Source: Gigaspora rosea
Lineage: Eukaryota; Glomeromycota; Glomeromycetes; Diversisporales; Gigasporaceae
Assembly: GCA_003550325.1 (NCBI GenBank)
Contig: QKWP01002074.1
Coordinates: 25,240-89,239, forward strand
Length of the DNA stretch: 64,000 bases
Direction: 5' to 3'
Of this stretch, positions 1 through 13,284 are shown piece after piece. The stretch's first letter is position 1. Each line of letters begins with the position of its first letter. Under the pieces are notes generated by a model. It worked only from the letters and a program-made list of their open reading frames with translations, had not been told where the DNA came from and did no database searches. Made by a program: the position numbers and the translations under genes.

Positions 1-1436
1 TAATTGCATTGTTTTTTAAAATTGCAAGTCCTTCTATCGATAATTAAAAGAAAAAAAATAACATTTAAATAAATTTTAATAGAAACTTTCAAAGTAAAAA
101 CTTTTAAAAAGTTTAGCATTGTTAACTATATCTGATATGTTGTTTGGCTGATCGACAATAATTTAGCTAATTTAGACCGGTTATGAGGGGCGTGCCATTT
201 ATCACATAATATTTTTTACTTAGTAGCCACCCCTATCCATGTATGGTGTGATCACCCTATCTCAATTCTGATTGGTTAATATAACGACTAATATTTATAA
301 TATATTATATAAATATATATAATATTAAATAACTTTCGATTTACTGGATGATTTTATTACCAAAATGATCGTCTCAGTGAGACGATTCTAACAAGCCCAA
401 AATTATTAAAATCCAATTACAGGGCCATAAGATCACCAAGGTTTTGTGTCATTACATATATATATTAAAATTTTTATATAATAATACAAAACCTTAACAG
501 TTAATAATTAATTAGTAAATCGTTTTTAAAGGGAAAAAAATAATAAACCTTATAATAAACAAAATCAGAAATTCATATATTTATTCTATAGTGTAAAAAT
601 GAGGCTTGCTTATATATAAAAGTTTTTTTTTATTAAGTAACTCTTTTATGTTGCTTAACTAAGTTGTAAGGCTAATTTTTGTGATTCTAATAGTAGTAAA
701 ATCATAAAAATCAGGTTGATAGATCATAATATATGAGTATTTTTCAATCATTTACTATAGAGTTTTTCTTAAGAATTGAAATACACAGTATTCCACTACT
801 ATAAAGTAACTAGTCACATACCCACCAATTTTTACTATAAAATTTTTACCCTTTAACTGCAGACTACTAATTAAATCAATTTTTATACAATAAGAAATAT
901 GTTATTAATCATCTATTTATTTTTTATTAAAGGTTTAGAGGCATGCAGAACCCGAATAATACATATAAAGATTATATTAAAATTTGGATAAAAAAGTTCT
1001 TTTTTTTTACTAAAATGTTATATTTGAAAAATGGTTATTTCCAAAGGGTTATATTTAAAAGTGGATAAAAGTTTTTAATGTTATGTTATTCAAAATAGAT
1101 AAAATTAATAAATTTTAAATAGATTGTATTTAAATTTTGGATAATGAAATAAAATAAAAAAAAAAGTGAGAAATTTTTTTTGAAATTTTTTTTTTTTTTA
1201 AAAAAAAAAAATGTTATATTTGTTAACTGGATAAAATTAAAGCCTATATATAAAATAAGCCTAATTAGCTCTAATAAAAAGCAGATAAAATTTACAAAAA
1301 GTTTATAACCTCTATATGTATGTATTATTTGGGATTCTCTAATAGCCTACCCTATTCATCCATGATATAATTTTAATGCTAATTGGCTGAATTAAATTAC
1401 CGGTAAATATATGTATAATATATATATACTATATAT

Positions 1437-1879
1437 TAGAGTTCTACAATTTGATTTGATTTGATCAAATATTTGATTTCAAATCAAATTCAAATACAGT
1501 TATTTCAAATCAAATCAAATTCAAATTGACAAAATATTCAATTCAATTCACCATATTTAAAAATTTTTATTGAAACTATAAATTCAATAGCTATTTACAC
1601 AAAATTTTATTAAGATAACTGCCTTTATTGTTCTATAAAACTAGAGCTATTTTGATTAATAGAACAATTTTTACTTAATACAAAAAATTAATTAATTTAG
1701 TAAAATTTTGTGTAAATTGAAATTTTTGAAAAGCAACCAAAATTTTAAAATTTTTTTAAAAATTACAATAATTTGATTTGATTTAATTTGATCAAATCAA
1801 ATTCAAATCAAGGGTTTATTCAATTAATCAAATTCAAATATGTCTAATATTTAATTTGATTTGACTTTGAGGAACTCTA
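1437..1879. repeat. Foldback MITE, TAGAGTTC ends, ATTTGAT-rich arms
   Basis: The ends are inverted (TAGAGTTCTA at left, AGGAACTCTA at right). Both arms consist of repeated AAATCAAATT / AATTTGATTT words that can pair with each other. The left-end sequence recurs at 28903-29010 ('GGGTTCCACAATTTGATTTG'), so this is a family with at least one partial copy in the window. No coding capacity is seen. Confidence 0.55.
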
Positions 1880-1892
1880 CTATATATAATAC

Positions 1893-2372
1893 AGTATTAT
1901 AAAAATTGAATAACTTCTGATCTACTGGTTTGATTTGGATGATTCAACTACCAAAATGTTTATCTTAATGAGATGAATCTAACAAATCTAAAATTATAAA
2001 AATCCAATTATAGGATTCTAAGATCTAAAGTTTTTTATATAATTTTAAAATTGTAAAAAACTTTAGTGATCTTAGGACCCTGTAAGGGTGGTGACAAATA
2101 TTACGTAATATTTTAGAAGGGAGGGGGTCTCTAAAATCTTATATTAAATATAGAAGTTCATAATAGCCAATCAAATTTTTCTTATGTAAGGAGGAGAAGT
2201 AGGGGGTATAATAAAATTATATTACATAATATATGTCGCCACCCTAATTGGATTTTTTATAATTTTAGACTAGTTAGATTCGTCTTATTAAGACGAACAT
2301 TTTGGTAGTTGAATCATTCAAAACGTACCAGTAGATCAAAAGTTATTCAATTTTAAAATTATCTATAATATT
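1893..2372. repeat. Inverted-repeat pair around 'TCTTANTRAGAYGAA' core
   Basis: The segment at 1893-2060 returns in inverted orientation at about 2240-2370: AACTTCTGATCTACTGG..., a palindromic TTTATCTTAATGAGATGAA core, then AAAATCCAATTATAGG. A diverged copy of one arm is present at 325-440. The unit appears to be a foldback element with a central AT-rich loop. Confidence 0.5.
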
Positions 2373-2393
2373 ATATATATTATATATATATAT

Positions 2394-2903
2394 GGGCATC
2401 CATAAATAACATTATACAAGAGGGGTCAGATGAAAATAATGTTTTCTCAATAAGTAGGAGATCAAAAAAATATAACATAATTTTTTAAAAAAAATTGTCT
2501 AAAAACTGATCCAGTGGTCTAAATTAAATGATTTTGGTACTATTTGATTCATCTGAGTCGAATAGTACCAATTTCATTTCATTTGGATCACTGGATTAAA
2601 AGTTATTGGCCAAATACTATTGGCTATATCTTTTCTTATAAAATTACTAGATAACCAATAGTTTTTTGTGAATATCTTTCGATTCAGTAATTCAAATGAC
2701 ATGATTTTGGTATAATTGGATTCGTCTCACTGAGACGAATCAAATGGCATTTAAATCATTTAAATCAGATTACTGTATCACAAGATATTCAAGTTTTTGT
2801 AAAATTATATATATAACTATATAGATTTTGAAATTTTTTTTTATATAGTCGAAAGGGTCAAGTGCTACTATGTGGAAGTACATAACGTTATTTATGGATG
2901 CCC
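2394..2903. repeat. Foldback MITE with GGGCATCCATAAATAAC ends
   Basis: The terminal inverted repeat is clear: GGGCATCCATAAATAAC at left, and its complement, GTTATTTATGGATGCCC, at right. Two internal palindromes, at 2536-2569 (GGTACTATTTGATTC...) and 2720-2740 (ATTCGTCTCACTGAGACGAAT), sit inside, so the element is a compound of smaller inverted modules. No ORF. Confidence 0.6.
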
Positions 2904-3217
2904 CCTAATAGATAGATTTTATAAAAATTGTGATATTACTAAATGATATTATACTAGTAACTAGATTACAAGATTTGTGATAAGAATTATATAACTATAA
3001 CAATATTTTGGTATTCTTTTATAACTTTTTCTAACTAGTAGTTAATATATTAGCTTAGTGAATAAATTTTTGAAAAAGTTCTAACAAACTAAATTATATT
3101 ATACTAAATTTTTGATATATAATATTTTCAAAACATATAAAATAATAAAAAAATAAGTTGTGAAATTTAATACTCTTTAGAACAAGAAAAGAATCTCAAA
3201 GATAAAAATTTTTTTAT

Positions 3218-3539
3218 TACCGTATGTGTCCGAAATTAAGCTACCTTTTTTGGCCAAAAAATTACACGAAAAATTGTAAAGTAGCTTATTTTCAAAATAT
3301 AGCATTTTTTGAAAAAAATTGAAAAACGTACTAATAAAAAGTTACCCAAATGACACCAAATTTTTACTGTAGATGTATTTTGATGCGCTGAACAAATTTA
3401 CTTAATCGACTTTTAGAAGTTTACTTAGTAGAAAAAAGTTTTATATGTAGCAACTGCTAACGAATTTTTTAAGATTTTTAAAAAAAATCAGGAGGGTAGC
3501 TTATTTTAGGTAGTAGCTTATTTTCGGACATATACGGTA
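3218..3539. repeat. TACCGTA-family foldback MITE (copy 1)
   Basis: Ends read TACCGTATGTGTCCGAAATT at left and AATTTTCGG-type sequence closing in TACGGTA at right. The subterminal GTAGCTTATTTT words are also inverted. The first and last two bases (TA) may be the target-site duplication. Three other elements in the window share the TACCGTA terminus. Confidence 0.6.
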
Positions 3540-3875
3540 ATTTCTTCTATTTTATTTTTTATTTTTTTTATATTTTTTTTCTGCAAGAACTTTATAATCC
3601 CAATACTATTCCAATTACTAAAGTTAGTATTTATTTTAGCAAAATTTTATTTTTTCAAAAAAACTATTCTGAAATTATAGTAATATACATAATAAATTTG
3701 AATTAAATAAAGAAAAGATTAATTATACTATTTAAAATAGGATTTTTGAGAGCTATTAATTAAATCAAAGCAGTATTATAATGTAAGTATCTTTAAAATT
3801 ATCATCAGCTACAAGTTGTTATAATCACAATTAATTTTTGAACAAAAATTGGCTATAAAATATATAATACAAACA

Positions 3876-4593
3876 TACTATAGTGCAGAACACTTAAAGA
3901 CATATATAGGCACCAAATTTTTGCCTGCTATGTAACATAAATCTAGACTTTGATTGGTTAAATTTTGTATAACTAACCTAAAATTAATTTTATTGGCTAA
4001 TAACATATATATATTTTTTACTTTTTTTATATTAAATACCAAATTTTAAATTTTATATAACTTTAATTTAATATTACACCTTTAAAACTAGAACTTAATT
4101 AGGCATCGCATGCTGCAATGTGCTTGTATATTGCACCCAACAATCTACCAATTAAATTTGAAAATCAGGTATAATGTGCAAATTTTTTTGTATAACAAAA
4201 TAAAGAAATTTTTCTAAAATTTGTAATATCAAAAAATTTCATCTACTTAACTATCTAACAAAAAAAATTCCTTGCAAAATTTGGTATATACTATTATTTA
4301 CTCTAACTTCTAACACTAACACCTCTTACCTAACCTTATATTAATTTAAATTTTGTTATATAAATCATTTGTTACATGGATCTACAAACTATGTTTATAT
4401 ATTGTATACGATGAATTAGCATATTGCAGGGTGCATTGCATATATTTGTTTTTAAAACTAAATAACAATTAAAACCATTTTATAAATTTATAGTTTAACC
4501 AAAAATTTATTAGTTTATTTTTTATGAAGTTATATTAATTTAAAAATTTTACTATAAAAAATATATGGCTTTTGGTATTCTGCACTATATTAA
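3876..4593. repeat. Foldback element with TATAGTGCAGAA ends
   Basis: The left end TATAGTGCAGAACAC and the right end TTCTGCACTATA are inverted copies about 0.7 kb apart. The interior is AT-rich and non-coding. At 4090-4440 it has a weaker inverted pair (GCATGCTGCAATGTGC versus GCATATTGCAGGGTGC). Family assignment is unknown. Confidence 0.4.
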
Positions 4594-6999
4594 GGAAAGT
4601 GACAAAAATCAGGTGATTTTCTAAAGAAGTCAAAAAAGTTAAAATTATATATAAGAACTGACTATATGTATATTAAAAAATAAAGGGGGTAGGCCTCTGA
4701 TAAAAAATAATCAGGTGATTTATAACACTGCTCTAATCAGATCACAAGTTATTAATTACTCATAGTGTTTATAGTTAATTTATACAATAAATACAGAATT
4801 AGAAAAGTTAAGTATTTTTATATTTAATAATTAATTATAATAAAAATATAATTGATTGATTATTGTTTAATTAATTTTGGGGTCTATCATCAAATATATA
4901 AAGATTATATAAAAAAAACAAAAAAAGTTAGACTGGGGTTATGTAAATAAAAAAAAGAATGAAACTACAATTTATATCTATATAAAAGACCAGAATATGA
5001 CTATAAGTATAAAATGGGTTGGTTATGACTCTTATATATATAAAAGGGATATATAAGAACCAAAAATTACTGCTGCTACAAAAAATTAAAAATGTAGAAC
5101 CAATAAAGAAATTTGAATATAGAAATCAATAAAATTATTTGTGGTTGTTATGAATTATGATACAAGCACTTGTATATTTTAACTAGAGATATTATTCTGT
5201 TTAAACTGGTTAGTTTGTGCTCGAAAATCTGCTAAATACTAATTTAAAGTACATATATTTTATACTTTGTTTATGCAAATTTATTAATAATTATATTTGC
5301 TAAAATGTTAATTCAAAGCTTGCTATTACTATATATCAAATACATAAATTCTGCTATTTATACTATAAATATATAAAAAATATAGATCGTCTCATTAATG
5401 GTAATACAACACATATTAATATAGTAAGTTAAAAATATTTATAAATAATATTTTGTTTAATTATTGTTATTTTTAAATATACCTTTTGGAAAAGCATATA
5501 TTATAATATCAAGCTACAAATATAAATTTATTGTATATAAATTAAATATTTTTTATTATTAATTTATACATTTATAAAATAATAGATAGTTTTTATATTT
5601 ATTAAATTTTAACCTTTTTTTTATTATACAAACTATATTTTTTTATACAAAAAAAATAAACCTGATTATATTTTGTATATATAATAAAATTTTTATAAAA
5701 TTTAAAAAATTTTTTATTAATATAGTTTATAGGCTAAAACTAGTAAATAAAATAAAAATACTAATTTTTAGTATAATATATACATATATAACAAATTAAT
5801 AAATTTTATAGTTAATAAATTTTTAGTTAATATCAGTTTAAAATTAGAATTTAAAGGATCATTTTTTATATAGGAAATAGAAATTTGTCGCACCCGCAAC
5901 ATGTCGCACCCTAGCATGGTGGACATTCGATTTGATTAGTTAAAAAAAGTAAACAAGTAAACAATATGTATGATATAGATCATTATATAAATTTAGCAAT
6001 TATTAAAATACATTTTCAGATCAGTCCGAACCAGCAAACAATTCACGGAACACGTAGCATAGCAGAATAATCTGAGCTATATGCGATAGCATATTCGCAT
6101 ATCAGGACTAATTTCGCATAATTAATAATACATAATCTGCGCATAAAATGGCCGATATTAAAGGGGATAATAGTGGTTATTTAATAAAAACATATAAAAA
6201 AAACCTTTTTAAATTCTACCTGGTTATTAAAAAAACATATAAAAAAATTTTTTTTAAGGTTAGGCGATACAAATAAAATAAACTGGTTTACATAACATTC
6301 ACAAAATTTTTGGACATGGCCGCCCGGAGGTTTTTTTTATATATACAAAATTTTTTATGGCCTTTGTTTAATTACCTAATATTTACAAACTAAGTAAGTT
6401 TCACGAATTCGATTCTTATGTACTAATAAAATCATAGTTAGATCCGAAATGTGATCAATGTAATCAAGTTAGGGCAGTGTCATTAATCACCTGATTATTT
6501 TTTATCAGAGGCCTACCCCCTTCCTCTTCCTTAATATATAAATAGTCAGGTTCTTATATATAATTTTAACTTTTTTTACCCCTCTCTCCCCCTAAAAAAT
6601 CATCTGATTTTTGTTACTCCCCTTATTATGCTTTAACGCTTTTGATTGGTTATACAAACTGAAGAATATCATAACAATTGTTTAATCATGATAGTACCAA
6701 ATTATACAGTATTATGTATCAATACATACTGAAATTTTTTTTACAACTGCTAATTCCAATTAAGATAGTTGATTCCAAAACCAATTAATTCAACTATGTA
6801 AGTATATTTGTACATTTGTTTCTTACAAATTTTATTTTAAAATAAGATGTTAATACTTGCGATTATGATTAAAATAACAAGTAAAGATTCTACGGCAATA
6901 CCCGTGAATCCTTGTTAATGATTATCACGACAAGTTTTTTTATATGTTGTGAGCAGGCAAGTTGCATGCGTACAGAATTTTTTCATATATGTTAGTTGA

Positions 7000-7700
7000 T
7001 CGTGATGACTCAGTAGGTGCTCGTGCATGATATCCGTAAATATAGTTATGAAAAAAAATGCTTCAGTATATTGTTGTTTTTTCCAAACTTCTGGAGCAAT
7101 GTATGGTAAAATACCAAAAATTCCATCTGATTTTGATTTAGTTGTTATATAAGTCCTAAATCTGTAATATATGCGCTTTTAAGACTATTAAGAAGTATAT
7201 TTCCACTATGTAAATCATGATGAATAAGGTCATGCGAATGAATTATCTGAAGATCTGATGCAATACATTGTAGTAAGTTTAATTTGTCTTTCCAATCCGT
7301 TTGTGCTATAGTTTGTAAATTTTGGCGCAAACAGCCTTTTAAAGCATATTCCATGACAAGAATATAATCTTTAGTAGCTTTATCTCTTAATATACCAAAA
7401 CACTTTAAAAAAGTTGGATCTTTAAGACCGATATCACAATACGCTTTTAACTTATTATTAAAATGAATCATATATTAAAATTTGCTAAATGAATGATAAT
7501 TATATAGTAAAAACATTTACTGTAATAATAATTACCTCTCTTATAAATTCTTCACAATAATTATTTGATTTATGAAGTAATTTAAGTGCAACCTCTCTGT
7601 ATAAATTTAGGTTTTTATCATACACCTAGCAAAATATACAGTTGCAAATCCACCTTTACCAATTTCACTTGTTGTTTTTAATTAATTTTTGAGTTTTATT
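7000..7700 (-). pseudogene. TKL-like protein kinase fragment, decayed
   Basis: On the minus strand the region between about 7690 and 7540 encodes a kinase N-lobe: EIGKGGFATVYFA (glycine loop), then, after a frame change, VALKLL with the ATP-binding lysine. An intron with GT donor probably separates this from the open segment 7471-7145, which carries the hinge (VMEYALKGCLRQ), a catalytic loop HHDLHSGNIL and DLG in place of DFG. Directly after DLG the frame stops. The activation-segment end GILPYIAPEVW is readable in another frame at about 7120-7080. At least two frameshifts are needed, so the copy is dead. The HDLHSGNIL/DLG signature fits the large TKL-like kinase family of Glomeromycotina. 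It lies tail-away from another kinase relic on the opposite strand at 7785-8170. Confidence 0.8.
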
Positions 7701-7784
7701 TAGTATAGGGAACCTTTATCATATTCTAGAAAAAAACTTTAGTATACTTACATTAGAGGCTAAATGGTAAATATTTAAAGATAT

Positions 7785-8170
7785 TTAATACAAATCACAA
7801 TTATGCAGGATACGTTCTTGCAAATTTTCATAATGGCAACATTTTACAAGACTAACACTCATATATCGCATATTTAGGATTGTCTATAAAAAAAGATGAA
7901 AGAAGATATTTATAAAGTTATGCCATACGATGTACCAGAAGTTTATCAGAGGAGCGGCTTTTTACACAAGCAGATTATGGGTCTGATATTATTATGGCAG
8001 AATGACGAGTAGGTAAAAATCTTTACAAAATTTGCAAGAGATCACGATTAGAGTTTGCACCTGGAATTTCTAAAAGATATATTAAGAAATGCATGAATTC
8101 TGATCCACAAAAGTGGTCTAGGACTAATTGTAATGATGAAATTAAAAAGCAATTCTTAGATGCAGGATAA
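7785..8170 (+). pseudogene. Kinase C-lobe relic, paralogue of the 63-kb kinase
   Basis: Reading across frames on the plus strand gives YAGYVLANFHNGNILQD, SYIAYLGLS, VMPYDVPEVY and KRYIKKCMNSDPQKW. These line up in order with the kinase at 62.5-63.9 kb (YAGYIHADFHSGNILQD, SYIADLGLS, VMPYVAPEV, KKCMNSDPQERP). There are stops and frame changes. The catalytic HAD has become LAN and the metal-binding DLG aspartate has become Y, so no activity is possible. The N-lobe is missing. It points the other way from the relic at 7000-7700, so the two are separate decayed copies rather than one gene. Confidence 0.75.
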
Positions 8171-8455
8171 GGCTATTAAATAATTGTTAACTCTATAGCA
8201 TTCTAATGAAATATATACTGGCAAAATTATTAGCACAGGATTTAATTTCAAGGCGATTATCCAGTAAACGAACGTTTCATTTATAATTGATGGAAATTTT
8301 AATTTATTTTAAATTAATTTTTTAGTTTATTATTATAATTTTTATTTTAATAAATATGTAATCTTATTTAAATAAATATATACTTTTATAATACAGTAAT
8401 ATATAGGTTCTAAAATATATTTAGTAAAATTTATTTTTAAATTACTGAATTAATT

Positions 8456-8688
8456 AATGTCACGGATGATCGCGAAATCGGCTGATAGTGAAATTTGGGG
8501 CCTCAATTTGAAAATATAAACCCTACCAAAATCGACCTATACTTTTTTTATTAATAACTCTAACTCTAAATCCTGTTTAAACTATAAAAAAAAAACTGAC
8601 AAAAACAATTCTAAAAAATTTTTAAAAATTGTATAAAATAGATCCAGATTTCATCATTATCCGATTTCATAATCATCCGTGACAATTA
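8456..8688. repeat. MITE, 'ATCATCCGTGACA' family (copy 1)
   Basis: The left end TGTCACGGATGATCGCGAAA and the right end TTTCATAATCATCCGTGACA are inverted, with ATTAA-like flanks. The interior motif 'TTTGGGGCCTCAATTTGAAA' followed by CTAACTCTAA identifies a family also seen at 14437-14680, 35118-35230, 45815-45935 and 61514-61732. No ORF. Confidence 0.65.
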
Positions 8689-8724
8689 ATGATAAGTCAA
8701 TTAGAGTACATGATTTTTAAGTAC

Positions 8725-8812
8725 GTTAATATGAGTATAATTATCAACTTATAGGTTAATATGAGTATAATTATCAACTTATAGGTTAATATGAGTATAA
8801 TTACCAAATATC
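8725..8812. repeat. 30-bp tandem repeat, about 2.9 copies
   Basis: A 30-base unit starting GTTAATATGAGTATAATTAT repeats at 8725, 8755 and 8785. The first two copies are identical and the third diverges after about 20 bases. The 65-codon minus-strand frame across it is a by-product of the repeat, not a gene. Confidence 0.85.
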
Positions 8813-8899
8813 TACGAATTCGAATATGTATTATACAGTACTGCATATAGTACCTCTTGGAAAAGTATTCCAAAAATATCCCAATGCTGATCAAACCTG

Positions 8900-10580
8900 T
8901 TATACAATCAACTCACTCTTTTCACTTTCAGTTATATGAGTAATGTTAAAGGAAAATAAGACTTCAATTATATAAAATTTATATGATCGATGTTTCATTT
9001 TCCCTTGACATCATTCATATACTATCGCCTTTTCACACAACACACAGGACATTATATGCAGCGTTGTATGATAAATAATCTTCATACCTGTTAAATAAAT
9101 GCGAATAAATGAATTTGATAAAACATTACTTAATAATAAACATTTATGAACTTTATACTAACTATGCCAGTATGAACCAAGCAAAGATGTATAACTTCAA
9201 GAACTTGAATATCCTATTTTTCTTACTTTCTGCTACAAGTATAAAAAAAGTATAGGTTCAACAAAACTTTAATCATTGTTATATCGATCTTACAAATTTT
9301 ACTAGCTAAAAAACTTTACCTGAAAAAACTAGACTTCAGGTTTAAAGTTATACCTTAACAACTTGGATCTAAAAACGTTTATTGGCAAAATGAATCATAC
9401 AAATGACGTGACATCAATAAGCTATAGCATCAGCAAAAGTAGGATCCAAACGACGAAGCCTATAAATAACAGAACCACCACAAACAAATGCAAATAAGCA
9501 AAATTACAAATAACATTTATACACGACAGCACCCACAAATGAATGATATTACTAGCAATGATGCCAAATGAACGATGACACCAGCAAGTGACGATACTAA
9601 TGATAGCTCAACAAAAAGAATATCACCAGCAAGTGACGACAGCTCAACAAAAAGAAACATAAAAAAAAAAAGCAAAGTTAGTATAAGTATTTGTAAAAAA
9701 GAAAAAAAAACCATGTAAAAAAACAATTAGTTGATCTGCGTAACTGGTAATTTTACCCCAGTTAAAGAAATTATTTTCTTATAGCAATTATACGACTATA
9801 TTTATTAAAAAAAAAATAAAATAAGTAGATAAGAGGTTCTATCTTAGAAAATTTTAATTTTAAGATATATTCATATAACGTTCTTGTCTTTTAGTACAAC
9901 TGCTAATTTATTATTTTTGAAATATTTTTTGTTACAATCTCAAATCACCGAATATAAGAGTTTGCAAAAGTTATGTTTGACGAATCACTAACGCTTAGCT
10001 AATCAACTTATTTTCCTAAATTTACTCAATTGTTGCAAATGAATATCTAAATAAGAAGGTACAAATTTGGTTATGTTAGCATAACAGACTTTCGTCCAGA
10101 AGTCTTTAATATAAATTAATAATCGTTATACCGTTACAGTACTACTACTTAGAAAACTATAAGCCTTATGTCTCTTAACTTCATATTAATAACCTATATT
10201 ATACGGTTATGTTTTTTTATTAGTTGAAATTATGAAAAGTAAGTTTTCACGAAAAATAGCTTAAACGTTTAAACATACCTTTCAGTTTAAATTTTTTTGA
10301 TCTTAACTCTAAATAATTCATACTCGTGATCACAATCCAGTTTTCTGCTCATTTAATTCGTATTACTTGCCTGAATTTGGCTTTTGAATAAAGTTTTTAG
10401 GATATTTGATCTATACTGATCTTTTTTTACAAGCGACATACAAAGAGTTAAAGAGCACTATAATGTAGTTCAAAAAAATTTTTTTATGTAAACTACTGAG
10501 TTGCCAATTGACGATGTAGTTTTGCATAGTAAGGGTTACTTTAAAAATTTTTTTTATATTGTGTAACCCAGTGATCTTCA
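8900..10580. other. Spacer with no recognised gene
   Basis: No supported gene is seen. At about 9580-9656 there is an imperfect two-copy repeat of roughly 40-45 bases (CACCAGCAAGTGACGA ... AGCTCAACAAAAAGAA), which creates a short spurious reading frame on the minus strand. The rest is AT-rich unique-looking sequence. Confidence 0.5.
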
Positions 10581-11170
10581 ATCCAATCAAATCGAACGTC
10601 CACTATGCTTCGCACCCTGATTCTGACCAATCAAATTGCACGATTTTGTAGACAAAAAATTTTAAGTTTTAAAAATTAAAATTTTACTAGTAAAATGTAA
10701 AAATAAATAAGTGATATCAAAACACATAATGTAAAATTTAATTCTGAACAACTTTTTCTAAGTCATAAAGATAGCTTGTCTTAATAAAAAAATAACGTTT
10801 TATAAGAAAAATCAAAAATTTTGATCGTTAGTACATATAAAACTTTTTTTTTACTAAAAATAATCTATATTTACATTTACGTTAAACAACTTTTTCTAAG
10901 TTAAAACGGTAAATTGTTTTAGTAAAAAAAAGGTTTCTATGTGCTAACTTTGGAAATTTTTGAGTTTTCTTATAAAAGGTTTTTTTTTACTAAGACAATC
11001 TATCTTTATGACTAGAAAAAGTTGTTCAGAATAAAATTTTATATTATATGACATGCTATTATATATATATTTTACACTTTATTAAGTAAAATTTTAAATT
11101 TTTAAAAAATAAAATTTTTTGCCTATAAAATCGTGCGATTTGATTGGTCGAAGCAGGGGGTGCGACAAAT
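10580..11170. repeat. Large foldback element, about 590 bp
   Basis: The arms pair around a centre near 10880. The left arm has GACCAATCAAATTGCACGAT, and the right arm its near complement, ATCGTGCGATTTGATTGGTC. CTGAACAACTTTTTCTAAGT at left matches AGAAAAAGTTGTTCAG at right. The end near 11160 ('GGGGGTGCGACAAAT') resembles the isolated sequence at 5885-5940 ('GTCGCACC... GACATTCGATTTGATTAG'), which is probably a fragment of the same family. Non-coding. Confidence 0.65.
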
Positions 11171-11725
11171 TTATTTTCCCTTTTATATATATATGTATAT
11201 AAAATTCTTAAAATCTAAAAATATAGATTTTTAACTTTTTTAATCTAAAATAAACATTATTTTTACTATATAAAATTGTTTTTTTTTTATATTAGTAAAT
11301 TAGTTTAAATTAGTATTATAAATTATACTATAACTTTTTTTTTACATGATAATCTTATTTGAAATTTTGCAAATTTATTCTTAATAGCTATACCAAGTAA
11401 CTTGTAAAATAGCACCAAAATATATTTGATTCTAATTAAATAAATTTTAAAAATACTAGAAATTTTAATTTTTTTAATTTTTTTATTTTAAAAATTAAGC
11501 AACTTTAAAATTTTTTTAAAAAATATTAAATTAATAATTTATAGAATTTTTTTTTATAAATAGAATATATATATGCTTAAATATTACATATATTTTTTAA
11601 AAATTTTAATTCTTTAAAAAACAAAACTTTATTATATAGAAACTTTAAAGTATTAATTTTTTGTATCATGCTTAATGAGACGACCCATATTATAATATTT
11701 ATTTTATTGTATTTATTATTTATTA

Positions 11726-12282
11726 TAGTGTTCTAACTCATCACAAAAATTCCAACCCAGGTCATCTACAAGTGGATCACTCGGGTGAACACTAGGTAAT
11801 AAAAAAAATTTTGCTATAAGTCACTTGCGGATGGACCACCTGGGTTACCCAAGTAAACACTAGGTAATAGAAACAATTTTGCTACGGGTCACTTGTGGGT
11901 GAGCAGTCTAATTTTTTAAAAAAAAAAAAAAAAAAGTAAAATTTAATGTTATTGTATCTATTTGCAATTTATTAATTTTCATTACAGTCAGTATTGTTTA
12001 ACCAATCTATCAAACTTGTTTGGAGCATGATTTAATAATAAAATCATGTGACTACAAAACATGTGTTCAATTGGGTTTAGTTCCAAGCAGAGTTGAACTG
12101 AGTTTTGGCAAGCAGGATAACATTTCTAATTATAACCAACCTATATGGTTACCCATGGGGTGTCCTACAGGTTGACCTACGGGTAACCTGCAGATTGACC
12201 ACTCGGGTGGGCCATAATTCAACCTGGGTTACCCACTCACCTGTGGATGACCCAGGTAATACTTACCTGGATTAGAACACTA
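11726..12282. repeat. MITE with TAGTGTTCTAA ends
   Basis: TAGTGTTCTAA at the left end and TTAGAACACTA at the right end are perfect complements and could include a TA duplication. Inside are repeated GGGT/ACCC-rich blocks (GTGAACACTAGGTAAT, GTAAACACTAGGTAAT, and TTTTGCTA...GTCACTTG twice) and a long A run. No coding region is evident. Confidence 0.6.
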
Positions 12283-13284
12283 ATTTATTAGAACCGATTG
12301 TGTATTAGATTATATTTTTTTAAATTCAGCAATCCTGCCTTCTGTATCTGTAGACTTTATTATACGACTGCGTTTGTACATATATTCTACTCTAACAGAA
12401 AGCTCACCCGATTTCATCCAAGTGCGACCTGCCTAGCAACATTTTGCCTCAATTCGGATTCTCAACTTACTGAGAATATAATGTATTAGATTATATTAAA
12501 AAAAAAGAAATACTATATATTTATATAAAAAAAATTAAAATGTCTATTTTTTGTCATTATTATACAAGGCAAGTAGTCTTTAAATAAAATAATTATATTG
12601 ATATATCACACACAGTAATAAATCTTAATTAAAAGCTAAAAAAGTTTTAAAAAAAGTCAATTACAAATCAAGAACTATTTTTGTTTATCAAATTAATTTT
12701 AGACTCAATTTGAGTACAATGTCCAATGCTACAATTAAAATATTGAAAAAGTATAGCTTGTTTATGTTTCTTTATAGCTTTTAGAATATAATTATTTTGT
12801 ATATCCTAATTTTTGAATCTGCTTATGTTTTTGATAAATAGTTATTATTTGACTATATTTAATTAGATATTTGCTGTATAATATTTTTACAAGCTATAAA
12901 AAATTAAAATTTTATATATAAAAAATGGATACTTATAAATAAATGCCCAAATGCCTCAAGTTAAGCAATAAATATTTTGAAGTACACTTTGTTTAAGACC
13001 TTTTACAACCCAAAATTACTTAAAAATAAATATAGTTAGAGAGGGATTTAGCTTTTATGTAAAAAAATAATAGTTTTTAGACTTAATTTTTACCTATATT
13101 TAGTTATTAAATCTATATGTTTTTGATACAAAATAAAAGTTTAAAGCATGAATTTTATTATTTATTAGAAGTCAAATATTATTTTTTACTTACTATTTGA
13201 AGTTTTTATAACAACTGTCTCTATATCTTATATTACACAAACCTGTTCTATTATTAAAATAAACAATAGAGACATGTCTCATAA

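Larger units (their letters stand above)
1..7000. other. Gene-free AT-rich region with foldback repeats
   Basis: I found no convincing coding region here on either strand. The stretch is very AT-rich, with long A or T runs, and is built largely of small noncoding repeats. Those listed separately are at 1437-1879, 2394-2903, 3218-3539 and 3876-4593. A further module at about 4583-4735 recurs in inverted orientation at about 6474-6635 (shared blocks around 'AATCACCTGATTATTTTTTA' and 'GAGGCCTACCCCC'). A module at 178-300 ('GTGCCATTTATCAC...TGTGATCAC') recurs near 27806 and 52058. This looks like an accumulation of MITE-type sequence. Confidence 0.6.
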
